44,987 bases of DNA from NCBI RefSeq assembly GCF_001519055.1, contig NZ_KQ954307.1, positions 1 through 44,987 on the forward strand, written 5' to 3'. The notes under the pieces were generated by a model. That model saw nothing but the letters and a program-made list of their open reading frames with translations. It was not told the origin of the DNA and searched no databases. Positions 8,162 to 15,019 of the stretch are shown piece by piece (the stretch's first letter is position 1; each line of letters starts with the position of its first letter). Source of the DNA: Novosphingobium sp. Fuku2-ISO-50. GTDB lineage: Bacteria; Pseudomonadota; Alphaproteobacteria; Sphingomonadales; Sphingomonadaceae. The position numbers and the translations under genes were made by a program.

Positions 8162-10238
8162 CCGGCTGGCGATTGTCTATATTCGGCAATCGACGCTGCA
8201 GCAGGTAGAACGAAATCAGGAATCAACGCGGCTGCAATATGCGCTGGTCGACCGTGCCTTCATGCTGGGTTGGCCGCGCGAGGCGATTATTGTGGTTGAC
8301 GATGATCTTGGGCGTTCGGGCGCGACGATTGAGGGACGGCTCGGGTTTCAACGTCTTGTCGCGGAAGTTGGTCTTGGTCATGTCGGCTTGGTGTTGGGCA
8401 TAGAGATGTCCCGCCTGGCACGCTCGTGCCGGTATTGGCATCAACTCCTGGAGATTTGTTCTTTGTTTGATACGTTGATCGCAGATGCCGATGGCGTTTA
8501 CGATGCGGGCAACTTTAACGATCGGTTGTTGCTGGGCTTGAAAGGTACGATGTCGGAAGCGGAGCTGCATGTCATCAAGGCCCGTATGATGGAGGGTCGT
8601 CTAGCCAAGGCGCGGCGTGGTGAGCTCGCGAAGGCCGTGCCGATGGGCTACGTGCAGCGCCCGTCGGGCGAAGTGATTTTTGATCCCGACGAGCAGGCAC
8701 AAAGTGTGATCCGGCTTGTGTTCGACCTGTTTGATCGTCTCCGAACGGTTGGAGCGGTGCTTGTGTATTTGATCGAACATGACGTGAAAATGCCGGTGCG
8801 ACGGAGGCATGGTCCAACTCGGGGTGATCTCGAATGGCACCGACCCAGTCGGCCAGGGCTCTATGACATGTTCAGCAATCCCATCTACGCGGGCATCTAT
8901 ACTTGGGGCAGACGGCAGGTCGACCGGCGCCGTCAGAGGCCGGGGCGCCCTGGGACCGGGCGGCGTTCGCGTGGACCAGAAAATGTTGAGGTGTTTCTCC
9001 CTGACCGCTTGCCAGCCTACATCAGTCGGGACAAGTTCGAACAAATACAGGCACAAATCCGCTCGAACCGGACGAACGACAAAGGCCATGCGCGCGCCGG
9101 AAGCGCCTTGTTGTCCGGCATGGTAACGTGTGGTGTGTGCGGATTGCGGATGACTTCATCCTACAACAATAATGGCAAGACAGCGCGCTACATGTGCGCT
9201 GGCAGGACCATCAACTATGCCGATCCACTTTGCCAGTCTCTACCGGCCGCGCCGGTCGATGCTGAGGTGACGCGCCTGGTGCTGCAGGCACTGGAACCGG
9301 CGGCGATGGACATCAGCCTGGCGGTTGCAAACGACCTTGAAGCTGAACGCAACGCTCTGGACAAACAATGGCATCAGCGCCTCGAGAGGGCGCAGCACGA
9401 TGTTGATAGGGCACGGCATCAATATACCTGCGTCGATCCGGAAAACCGCCTGGTGGCTCGTACGCTGGAGAAAGATTGGGAGACAGCCCTTGCAGCACAG
9501 GCGCGCCTGGCCGTCGATTATGACCGCTTCAAACGCGAACGAATGCAGGCACCAAGTGGCGCTGAATTAATCGCCGTCCGCAAGCTGACAGATGATTTGC
9601 CAAATCTTTGGCACGCCACAACGACCACCCAAAAGGAACGTCAGGAGATCACTCGCCTGCTCCTCGAAAGGGTGTTGGTCAAAACGATCGATGACACGGA
9701 GCACGCGATCCTCGAATGTCATTGGCAGGGTGGAAACCAGACCGTGCACAGGATCGTCCGGCCGGTCAAACGAGCGACAGACATGGAGGGCTATTCGGCT
9801 CTGATCGCACGCCTGCGGGAACTTCATCAGGCCGGAAACCACGCCACCCGCATCGCAGATATTCTGAATGAGGAAGGTTGGCGCCCACCCAAGCGGCGCG
9901 ACACATATAACGCCGGCATGGTCCACCAACGCCTGCTCTCAGCCGGGATCACTGCAGTCAAATTCAAGAAACCCTTATGCCTTGCAGATCGTGGACCTCA
10001 CGAATGGACTGTCGGGGAACTTGCCAAGCACATCGGCATGCCGGAATCGACGCTCTATACTTGGGTTCAAAACGGCCGCCTAAGCTGCCGCTCGATCACC
10101 GTCGCCGGTAAGATTATCAAACTGCTTACGGCCGATGCAGAAACTATTGAAAGCATTAGGGCGATACGATCGATTCCGCCACATTTGAGAAAAACGCTTC
10201 CTTCCAACGAAAGAATTTCCTTCAACTTTAAGTCTTGA
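8097..10238 (+). CDS. Large serine recombinase
   Basis: This 713-residue site-specific recombinase would cut and rejoin DNA through a phosphoserine link. The resolvase domain starts near residue 20 (VYIRQSTLQQ, with the catalytic Ser after RQ), followed by SRLARSCRYWHQLLE and the long helix GTMSEAELHVIKARM. The recombinase domain follows (GYVQRPSGEVIFDPDE). A zinc ribbon lies near residues 340-390 (CGVCG plus later Cys), then a coiled coil (LEAERNALDKQW region). Near the C-terminus is an extra helix-turn-helix (TVGELAKHIGMPESTLYTWV). The ATG at 8097 is preceded by GGGGAGAAAGG. It sits alone in a 2395-bp element and probably mobilised that element into the IS1380 transposase. Confidence 0.92.
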   Translation: MTSGTVMVRSSLPEKVHGRHRDRLAIVYIRQSTLQQVERNQESTRLQYALVDRAFMLGWPREAIIVVDDDLGRSGATIEGRLGFQRLVAEVGLGHVGLVLGIEMSRLARSCRYWHQLLEICSLFDTLIADADGVYDAGNFNDRLLLGLKGTMSEAELHVIKARMMEGRLAKARRGELAKAVPMGYVQRPSGEVIFDPDEQAQSVIRLVFDLFDRLRTVGAVLVYLIEHDVKMPVRRRHGPTRGDLEWHRPSRPGLYDMFSNPIYAGIYTWGRRQVDRRRQRPGRPGTGRRSRGPENVEVFLPDRLPAYISRDKFEQIQAQIRSNRTNDKGHARAGSALLSGMVTCGVCGLRMTSSYNNNGKTARYMCAGRTINYADPLCQSLPAAPVDAEVTRLVLQALEPAAMDISLAVANDLEAERNALDKQWHQRLERAQHDVDRARHQYTCVDPENRLVARTLEKDWETALAAQARLAVDYDRFKRERMQAPSGAELIAVRKLTDDLPNLWHATTTTQKERQEITRLLLERVLVKTIDDTEHAILECHWQGGNQTVHRIVRPVKRATDMEGYSALIARLRELHQAGNHATRIADILNEEGWRPPKRRDTYNAGMVHQRLLSAGITAVKFKKPLCLADRGPHEWTVGELAKHIGMPESTLYTWVQNGRLSCRSITVAGKIIKLLTADAETIESIRAIRSIPPHLRKTLPSNERISFNFKS

Positions 10239-10241
10239 GAG
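10230..10241 (-). repeat. Right arm of the recombinase-element inverted repeat
   Basis: AAGTCTTGAGAG is the partner of 7881-7892 and ends 13 bp before the right core. It overlaps the last codons of the recombinase gene (stop at 10236-10238), so the coding region ends inside the attachment site. Confidence 0.65.
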
Positions 10242-10254
10242 TCGCCATGCCTGG

Positions 10255-10262
10255 TCGATATC
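10255..10262. repeat. Recombination core TCGATATC, right junction
   Basis: Second copy of the 8-bp core at 7860-7867. To its right the transposase N-terminal part resumes without loss of bases. Confidence 0.82.
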
Positions 10263-11321
10263 TGCCTGGCCGCGTGCGCAGTAGAGCGTGTCGTAGATGT
10301 GCTCGGCCGAACCTTCGGCCAGCGAGGTGACGACATAGCGGATGTCCATACCCAGCGTGCTCGCCTCGATCCGGGCGACAACGCGGCGCTGGCCCTTCCA
10401 GCTTTTCGCGCCGTAGCGGGTCTGGGCATAATGGCGCAGGACCGCACGGCCTTCCTCGGCCCGCTTGACCGCGCAGGCATCGGCGGCAGCGACGATGACC
10501 GGATCGGCCCGCAGCGCAGCGTTGGTTGGCAGGCCGAACACGTAATCGATGCCGGCCGCTTCGCAGAAGGCCATGACCTCGGGCCGGCCATAGTGCCCGT
10601 CTCCGCGGATGGTGATGTGGGTATCGGGCCAGTGCCGGCGGATATGGCGCACGAGGCGCCGGATGTGGCCGGCGGCTTCAGCGCCCGACGGTGTCTTGCC
10701 GGTACGCAGCAGCATCGCCACTGGCCGGCCGGTCGCGGTGTCGTAGACGTGGATCGGCAGGAAGCAGCGCTCACCGTGATGACCATTCCAGAACGAGAGC
10801 TGCTGGTAGCCGTGAACGACATCACAGGTGTCATCGATATCCAGCGTCACCGCCGCCGGCGCGGCGGGATAGCTGGCGCAGTAGATGCCGATCATCGCGA
10901 CCATCATCCTGGCCAGTTCGCGTGTGGTCGGAGCATTCTCCCAGCGGCTCATCGTCGGTTGGCTGGCAAGCCCCGCGCCCGATCCCGGCAACTTGCCCAG
11001 CGCCAGGCGGAACCCAGGATCATCGCGCAGGGTGTCGAGATCATCGGCATCCTCGTAGCCGCATGTAATCGCGAACACCCGGGCACGCAGGATGTCATCA
11101 AGGCGATGGATCACCCGCATCGGGTCACGCGGATCGGCAATGCAAGCCGCAAGCCGACGGCAAATCCCCATCGCGCGCTCGGCCTGCGCAAGCAGGAGAA
11201 CGCCGCCGTCAGAAGTGAGCCGACCACCGTCGAACGCAGCTGTGAGCTTTTTGCGGCCAATGGCTGGAAACGAAAATCCGAGCGCGCTATCCTCGCTTCC
11301 GGCGGGTGTGGCCTGTGGCAT
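10255..11321 (-). pseudogene. IS1380-family transposase, N-terminal fragment
   Basis: Starting at the ATG at 11321, this leftward frame reads FDGGRLTSDGGVLLLAQAER, then VTLDIDDTCDVVHGYQQLSF (catalytic Asp region), HITIRGDGHYGRPEVMAF and LYCARGQADI, all features of IS1380-family DDE transposases. After the core it runs into the inserted recombinase element (the antisense of the recombinase 3' end) and stops at 10080. The missing C-terminal third is at 7550-7867. The protein lacks the segment after GQADI and is presumably inactive. Confidence 0.92.
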
Positions 11322-11428
11322 TTATTGCCTCGTTGCAGGTTGGTTTAGACACCCAATTTCCTACAGCAAGACAAGCGCTTACGCTACTCCCGCCAACCTT
11401 TCACGCCGGCCCTGGCGAATAAGACAGG

Positions 11429-11433
11429 TTAGC
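11429..11433. repeat. Target-site duplication TTAGC, right copy
   Basis: This is the partner of 7377-7381. The interrupted winged-helix gene resumes directly from this copy. Confidence 0.85.
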
Positions 11434-11548
11434 CCACGTATCGGTCATCCCTTATAATGGTTCTGCGATTTTTTTGAACGACCGTGGTGAAAGCGTTAAA
11501 CGCGCAGTTGAGGCGCTTACAAGGTTGAAGGCTAAGCGAGACAGCTAG
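11434..11548 (+). pseudogene. Winged-helix protein gene, 3' part after the IS
   Basis: Read in the frame of the upstream part (7008-7381), this stretch encodes HVSVIPYNGSAIFLNDRGES, then VKRAVEALTRLKAKRDS and a TAG at 11546-11548. The GSAIFLNDRG turn followed by a helix is the typical wing and C-terminal helix of a winged-helix fold. Without the IS the two parts form one uninterrupted frame. It has no start codon of its own. Confidence 0.8.
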
Positions 11549-11748
11549 GTAAGGTTAGAATGTATAATCGAAAATATTTGAGGATGAATTTACCCGGTTT
11601 TTAAATATGCGCGCTGTGACTTTTCCTTTCTCCATCCAGCACTTTTTTGCATAATACCGTTTGGGCCATCCGGAAAAGCTGCCAGTCGGTTTTTGCGGTC
11701 GCTGAATTGTCGCGCGATCGGCGAAAAGGGGGTGCTTTGCCGTCACTA

Positions 11749-11784
11749 CTCGAGGGCGAGCGCTGACAAGCGCTCGCCCTCGAG
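11749..11784. terminator. Perfect 16-bp hairpin after the 109-residue gene
   Basis: CTCGAGGGCGAGCGCT (11749-11764) and its exact complement (11769-11784) enclose the loop GACA. It lies four bases past the stop of the leftward gene at 11788. There is no T-run, so it may act as an RNA 3' stabiliser or weak terminator rather than a standard rho-independent terminator. The stretch 11549-11748 has no convincing gene. Confidence 0.6.
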
Positions 11785-11787
11785 CGG

Positions 11788-12117
11788 TCAATGCACCGCC
11801 ACTACGTCGATGAGCAGCCCATCGAGGCTATCGATGCCGCGCTCGTCGGCGATCAGGCTCCAGGCGGAAACCAGTTCCTCGAAATATTCGGCATCAACCA
11901 GCGTTTCGGCGCTGGCTTCGCCAAGCTGGCTTTGCTCCCAGGCGAGGGCGTGGGCGGCGTCGGTCGATGAAGCGATGGCGTTGCTCAGATGAGCGGCGAT
12001 GTCGTAATCGCTGAGGTGTGCGGCTTGGCCCCGGATGCGGGCTACCATGGCGGGATTGGTGACGGTGATGCCGTTGGTGATGCAGGCGACGTCATCGAAG
12101 GCCGAGAAGTGCAACAT
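11788..12117 (-). CDS. Small, strongly acidic hypothetical protein
   Basis: This 109-residue protein has no family I recognise. It has 17 Asp/Glu against three Arg and no Lys, so it is highly acidic, and it appears all-helical after the first 35 residues. The ATG at 12117 has GGGAG seven bases upstream. It follows ssb in the same direction but is separated from it by a large nested hairpin. Such acidic small proteins on plasmids are sometimes DNA mimics that block host restriction; that idea rests only on charge and context. Confidence 0.7.
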   Translation of the reverse strand: MLHFSAFDDVACITNGITVTNPAMVARIRGQAAHLSDYDIAAHLSNAIASSTDAAHALAWEQSQLGEASAETLVDAEYFEELVSAWSLIADERGIDSLDGLLIDVVAVH

Positions 12118-12139
12118 GAACTTGCTCCCGAAAGAGAAA

Positions 12140-12192
12140 GGGCGGCCCGCCAGTGTTTCGCGATTTCTCGAGAAATCGCTGAGGGGCCGCCC
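12140..12192 (-). terminator. Nested hairpin between ssb and the downstream gene
   Basis: Outer arms GGGCGGCCC (12140-12148) and GGGCCGCCC (12184-12192) enclose a perfect 20-bp palindrome, GCGATTTCTCGAGAAATCGC (12160-12179). On the leftward strand the structure is followed by a pyrimidine-rich run (TTTCTCTTTC), so it could terminate or attenuate ssb transcription. The inner palindrome could also be a protein-binding site. Confidence 0.6.
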
Positions 12193-12200
12193 GTCAGGGG

Positions 12201-12530
12201 TCAGATGAACTCGATCTCGTCGGCGACGATGTCGGTGTTGTAGAAGGTGCGGCCGTCCTTCTCGTTGCGGGTGTAGCGGATCTCTCCGGTGACGATCAGC
12301 TTGTCGCCCTTTTTCTTGTGGTTGGCTATCGACTTGCCGAGGCCATTGAAGGCTTTGACGGTGTGGAACTGGTCGTAGGTTTCGGTGTAGCCATCCTCGC
12401 CCTTTTGGACCTGGCCGTCCTTGATGACGGGGCGCGAGGTGACGAGGGTGAAGCTGACGCCGCCTTTGGAGTCGGTGCCGAAACGGGTGATGTCGGAGGT
12501 GATGCGGCCGGACAGGAAAACCTTGTTCAT
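12201..12530 (-). CDS. ssb: Single-stranded DNA-binding protein
   Basis: This 109-residue OB-fold protein begins MNKVFLSGRITSDIT and contains FHTVKAFNGLGKSIANHKKKG and IVTGEIRYTRNEKDGRTFYN, the classic SSB pattern. It is shorter than chromosomal SSB (about 150-180 residues) and lacks the long disordered tail and the DDDIPF-like tip, though it ends in EIEFI. The ATG at 12530 was chosen because the SSB fold begins there and GGAG lies about eight bases upstream; an earlier in-frame start would add a non-homologous leader. Plasmid SSBs coat the incoming strand during conjugation and sit in the leading region with antirestriction genes, as here. Confidence 0.9.
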   Translation of the reverse strand: MNKVFLSGRITSDITRFGTDSKGGVSFTLVTSRPVIKDGQVQKGEDGYTETYDQFHTVKAFNGLGKSIANHKKKGDKLIVTGEIRYTRNEKDGRTFYNTDIVADEIEFI

Positions 12531-13046
12531 GGGATGTCTCCAGATCTTACCAGCGGGCCGATCCCGCCGGGATGAACCAGAGCGCAGCCCGCGATTGAGG
12601 GGCTGCTGCACCGAGCCTTGGCGAGGGGAACCTCCATTTTCCGGGTGGTGCGGGCGCCGAGCGCAGCGAGGTAACTCGGCCGGTCAATGGGGGTTGCAGC
12701 GGTCCCGCGCGGGCGTAGTGTTCATCCCTTCCAAGGCGGGTTGGCCTGCTGGTGAGATTGTCAGGAGATGCGCGTGCAAGGGTCTTATGCCCTGATCTGG
12801 CCGCGCCGATATCCCCCGTTGTGGTCGCCCATCGACCCAGGGGTCAGTTGATTGCCGCCCTTTTCCAAGCTCGGTAGCCGTCAGGGCCAAGTCCAAAGCA
12901 GAGGATGGCCCAGCGTGCACCAGTTCCCCTAACGCCAAGCCTGGGGCCGAACGATCACTCGCCAACCCTGAAAGGGCGACATGCTTGTCAACGGGAAGCA
13001 AGACCCCGACTGATAAGGCCGCTTCTGTAAACCTGCGGCGTCACTG
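12531..13046. other. Gene-free stretch between ssb and the 64-residue gene
   Basis: There are about 515 bp with no convincing gene. A leftward frame at 12684-13001 has no recognisable features or good ribosome site. The stretch contains short inverted repeats such as CGAG/CTCG around 12656-12681 and probably the ssb promoter. In conjugative leading regions such gaps can hold promoters that fire from folded single-stranded DNA; nothing here proves that. Confidence 0.4.
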
Positions 13047-13241
13047 TCAGGCCTGATCGCTGCCCCGTGCGGAGGCCTGCTGGTTGATCGGGTTTTCGGG
13101 ATCAAGGCATTCCAGCGCATGATCGATATGCATGGCTGCCAGCAATTCCCCGGCTTCTGCAAGCCGGGTCTTCAACTGGGCCAGCGTTCCGGTGATGGCC
13201 TGATTTTCCGAGTGTGTAAGCGGATTGTGATGCTCTGCCAT
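13047..13241 (-). CDS. Small hypothetical protein
   Basis: This 64-residue frame reads MAEHHNPLTHSENQ, then AITGTLAQLKTRLAEAGELL, and ends Gln/Ala-rich. It is predicted helical, acidic, and lacks membrane segments. AAAGG lies about 10 bases before the ATG at 13241. No family is recognised. It is leftward, like its neighbours, and divergent from the XRE regulator gene at 13467. Confidence 0.55.
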   Translation of the reverse strand: MAEHHNPLTHSENQAITGTLAQLKTRLAEAGELLAAMHIDHALECLDPENPINQQASARGSDQA

Positions 13242-13411
13242 GCAATTGCACCTTTGGCGGGATTGAGGAGAATACGCAGCCTAACAGGCAAGCGTTACAA
13301 ACAATTGGAAGTGATGATGGGTCCAGTTACGGGGCAGGCAACATGGAAGGGTCTGTCGCCCGTCTGCGACGCTGCTGAGTTGTCCGAAGGTCCAAATCAT
13401 CGAGAATGCTC

Positions 13412-13450
13412 ATTTACATACTATAGTTGATAAACTCAAAGTGTGTAAAT
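13412..13450. promoter_or_regulatory. Inverted repeat before the XRE regulator gene
   Basis: ATTTACA (13412-13418) and TGTAAAT (13444-13450) flank an AT-rich spacer with the -10-like TATAGT (13422-13427). The position just upstream of the regulator at 13467 suits an autoregulatory operator. Confidence 0.45.
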
Positions 13451-13466
13451 CGCGATCCTGCTGCGC

Positions 13467-13685
13467 ATGGACATGCGTAAACTGGTTGGCCGGAATTTCG
13501 CGCGCCTGCGTCGAGACCGAGGTCTGACCCAGGAGCAAGTCGAGGTGCGCTCGGGTTTCAGCCAGCAATATCTCAGCAGCCTTGAGCGTGGGCGGCGGAA
13601 CCCGACCATCGTCACACTCTATGAATTGGCGCTGGCGCTCGACGTCAGCCATGTCGATCTGGTCCTGCCTGACAATGAGATCTGA
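13467..13685 (+). CDS. XRE-family helix-turn-helix regulator
   Basis: This 72-residue protein is a single HTH_3 domain: LVGRNFARLRRDRGLTQEQV, SGFSQQYLSSLERGRRNPTI, then LYELALALDVS. It resembles the short lambda-repressor-like regulators of plasmids and phages. It starts at the ATG at 13467, with a second in-frame ATG at 13473. It stands alone, rightward, between leftward genes, and probably controls itself and perhaps the leftward genes nearby. Confidence 0.88.
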   Translation: MDMRKLVGRNFARLRRDRGLTQEQVEVRSGFSQQYLSSLERGRRNPTIVTLYELALALDVSHVDLVLPDNEI

Positions 13686-13727
13686 CAGGCTGCGCGCTCT
13701 GGCATTCCGCAAGCGATGAATAAAAAT

Positions 13728-13755
13728 GGGCGACCCGTTGCAAAACGGGCCGCCC
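13728..13755. terminator. Rho-independent terminator between xre and the first DUF736 gene
   Basis: GGGCGACCCGTT (13728-13739) pairs with AACGGGCCGCCC (13744-13755) around a four-base loop. On the leftward strand it is followed by ATTTTTA, so it ends the DUF736 transcript. On the rightward strand an AAAA run follows the stem, so it is probably a weaker stop for the XRE gene. Confidence 0.8.
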
Positions 13756-13783
13756 AAAAGGCCGAGCATTCTGACGAAAGGAA

Positions 13784-14233
13784 TCAGGCTGCCCTGGCCA
13801 GACCCGGGTCAAGGTCACCAAACGGCGATGCTTCGTGATCCACTGCGCCGTGATCGGTGAAACCTTCATTGCCTGATCCCGTGATCGCCACCTCGCCGAA
13901 CGCGGCTTCCATGCGGCGGCGCGGGCGCGACCAAGCGACGTTGAGAGCGCCATCTTCCTGCGAGAACAAGGCCACCGAAAGCGGTGCCTCAAAGCTCGGA
14001 TCATCGATCTGGCCCTGAAGGAAACTGCCGCTGCCGTTGGTTGCAGTCTTTTCCCAAAGACCGCCGACGGGGATGAACTGGCCATTCTTGGCCCGCACCA
14101 TCACGTCATATTTCGGGGCAGCGGCATTGCTGGAATTGACGGGGCGCAGGCCGACGACAAGGTCCAGCGCGGCAGTCTGGATCTTGCCCATGTAAACGCC
14201 AGCGCCGTTGAGCTTCAATTCACCGATATTCAT
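13784..14233 (-). CDS. DUF736 family protein (copy 1)
   Basis: DUF736 proteins are small plasmid proteins of unknown role in alphaproteobacteria. This 149-residue copy begins MNIGELKLNGAGVYMGKI, and contains RPVNSSNAAAPKYDVMVR, then SFLQGQIDDPSF and ALNVAWSRPRR. The ATG at 14233 has AGGAG about nine bases upstream; an earlier in-frame start is not supported. The C-terminal 35 residues beyond the core are acidic and Gly-rich. A second paralogue lies upstream at 14497-14877 with a related leader sequence, so a duplication is likely. Confidence 0.88.
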   Translation of the reverse strand: MNIGELKLNGAGVYMGKIQTAALDLVVGLRPVNSSNAAAPKYDVMVRAKNGQFIPVGGLWEKTATNGSGSFLQGQIDDPSFEAPLSVALFSQEDGALNVAWSRPRRRMEAAFGEVAITGSGNEGFTDHGAVDHEASPFGDLDPGLARAA

Positions 14234-14426
14234 GGCCGTAATCTCCTCTGGCCCGACACCCTCTTGCATCTTGGGTGCCGAAAGTTGGTTTGCGTCTTAG
14301 CCCCCTTGGCCAAGACACTTTTCCCACATTCCCCTCATCTCTCCGTCCTCGCTGCTGGCCGCCAGGTTCGACGTGCGCGGGGCCAGACATTCCTCGCGGC
14401 CAACCCGACCTCCAGCGCCGCAGGCA

Positions 14427-14462
14427 TAAAAATACCCCGAGCCGCAACGAAGCGACCCGGGG
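14427..14462 (-). terminator. Rho-independent terminator after DUF736 copy 2
   Basis: The arms at 14435-14445 (CCCCGAGCCGC) and 14452-14462 (GCGACCCGGGG) pair with two wobble positions. On the leftward strand the stem is followed by TATTTTTATG. It ends the transcript of the upstream DUF736 gene, so the two copies are separately transcribed. Confidence 0.8.
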
Positions 14463-14496
14463 CACAGGGGATCTGGAAATTGGATTGAGCGCAGGT

Positions 14497-14877
14497 TCAG
14501 GCCGCGTCGAGGAAAGGTGGATTGTCGTTCGCGGAAGGTGAGAAGGCAGCACTCGAACGGCGCTGCGGACGCAGCCAGGCAACATTGTAGCTGCCATCGT
14601 TCTGGCGGAAGGCGCTGATCGCCAGCGGGTGTCGCATCGAGGGATCGTCGATCCGGCCTTGCAGGAAGCATTCACCGGTGGCCTTCGAGGTTTGTTCCCA
14701 CAGCGCACCGATCTGGACATGAGCTCCGGCGGGATTGCGCGTGCAAATCTCGTAGCGCGGAGCCTTAGCGTTGCTCGACTCGACGCTGCGCAGCGCGAAA
14801 CTCATGGCGACGGTCAGTGTGGCAATGCTGCCGGTCAAGTGGCCGCGCTCGCTGGCGCGAATGGTGCCGATGTTCAT
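14497..14877 (-). CDS. DUF736 family protein (copy 2)
   Basis: This 126-residue paralogue of copy 1 begins MNIGTIRASERGHLTGSI and shares SSNAKAPRYEI, then CFLQGRIDDPS and YNVAWLRPQRR. It lacks the long acidic tail of copy 1. The ATG at 14877 follows AAAGGAGATTTCCCC. It has its own terminator downstream (14427-14462). Function unknown; the two diverged copies could bind different partners. Confidence 0.88.
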   Translation of the reverse strand: MNIGTIRASERGHLTGSIATLTVAMSFALRSVESSNAKAPRYEICTRNPAGAHVQIGALWEQTSKATGECFLQGRIDDPSMRHPLAISAFRQNDGSYNVAWLRPQRRSSAAFSPSANDNPPFLDAA

Positions 14878-15019
14878 GGGGAAATCTCCTTTGGCAAAGG
14901 CCCCGTCTTGCATTCCAGGGGCCAAATGGTGGGGTGCGTCTTTGGGTCATCTCACCCTCGACACCTTGTCTCTCACCCCCTCGGCTTTCCCGCCGCAGGC
15001 GGTACAACCACCAGAGGCC

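Larger units (their letters stand above)
7868..10262. mobile_element. 2395-bp element carrying one large serine recombinase, inserted in the IS1380 transposase
   Basis: The element is bounded by the 8-bp core TCGATATC. Excision across the core restores the transposase codons for A-D-I-E-N-L. Inside, CTCTCATAACTT (7881-7892) and AAGTCTTGAGAG (10230-10241) form an inverted pair matching at 10 of 12 positions, each exactly 13 bp from its core. The joined ends therefore form a symmetric site of about 58 bp, as expected of a serine-recombinase attP. The content is the recombinase gene and at most one small upstream frame; no cargo is seen. It appears to be a self-contained mobile unit. Confidence 0.8.
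7382..11428. mobile_element. IS1380-family insertion sequence, itself disrupted by a serine-recombinase element
   Basis: The ends read CCGGTTTATTC inward from 7382 and CCTGTCTTATTC inward from 11428, an imperfect terminal inverted repeat. They are flanked by the 5-bp duplication TTAGC. The total span is 4047 bp; subtracting the 2395-bp inner element leaves 1652 bp, the usual size of IS1380-family elements. The transposase is leftward and split into two parts (10255-11321 and 7550-7867). Because the transposase is broken, this copy should not move on its own. The nesting order is unambiguous: IS first, recombinase element second. Confidence 0.88.

Noticed and set aside
10299..11348. 349-codon rightward frame opposite the IS1380 transposase
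   Set aside because: It is antisense to conserved transposase sequence and has no motifs.
11555..11791. 78-codon leftward frame after the winged-helix remnant
   Set aside because: It overlaps the 16-bp hairpin and has no features of a real protein.
12684..13001. 105-codon leftward frame upstream of ssb
   Set aside because: Low-complexity product, no ribosome site, and it overlaps likely control sequence.
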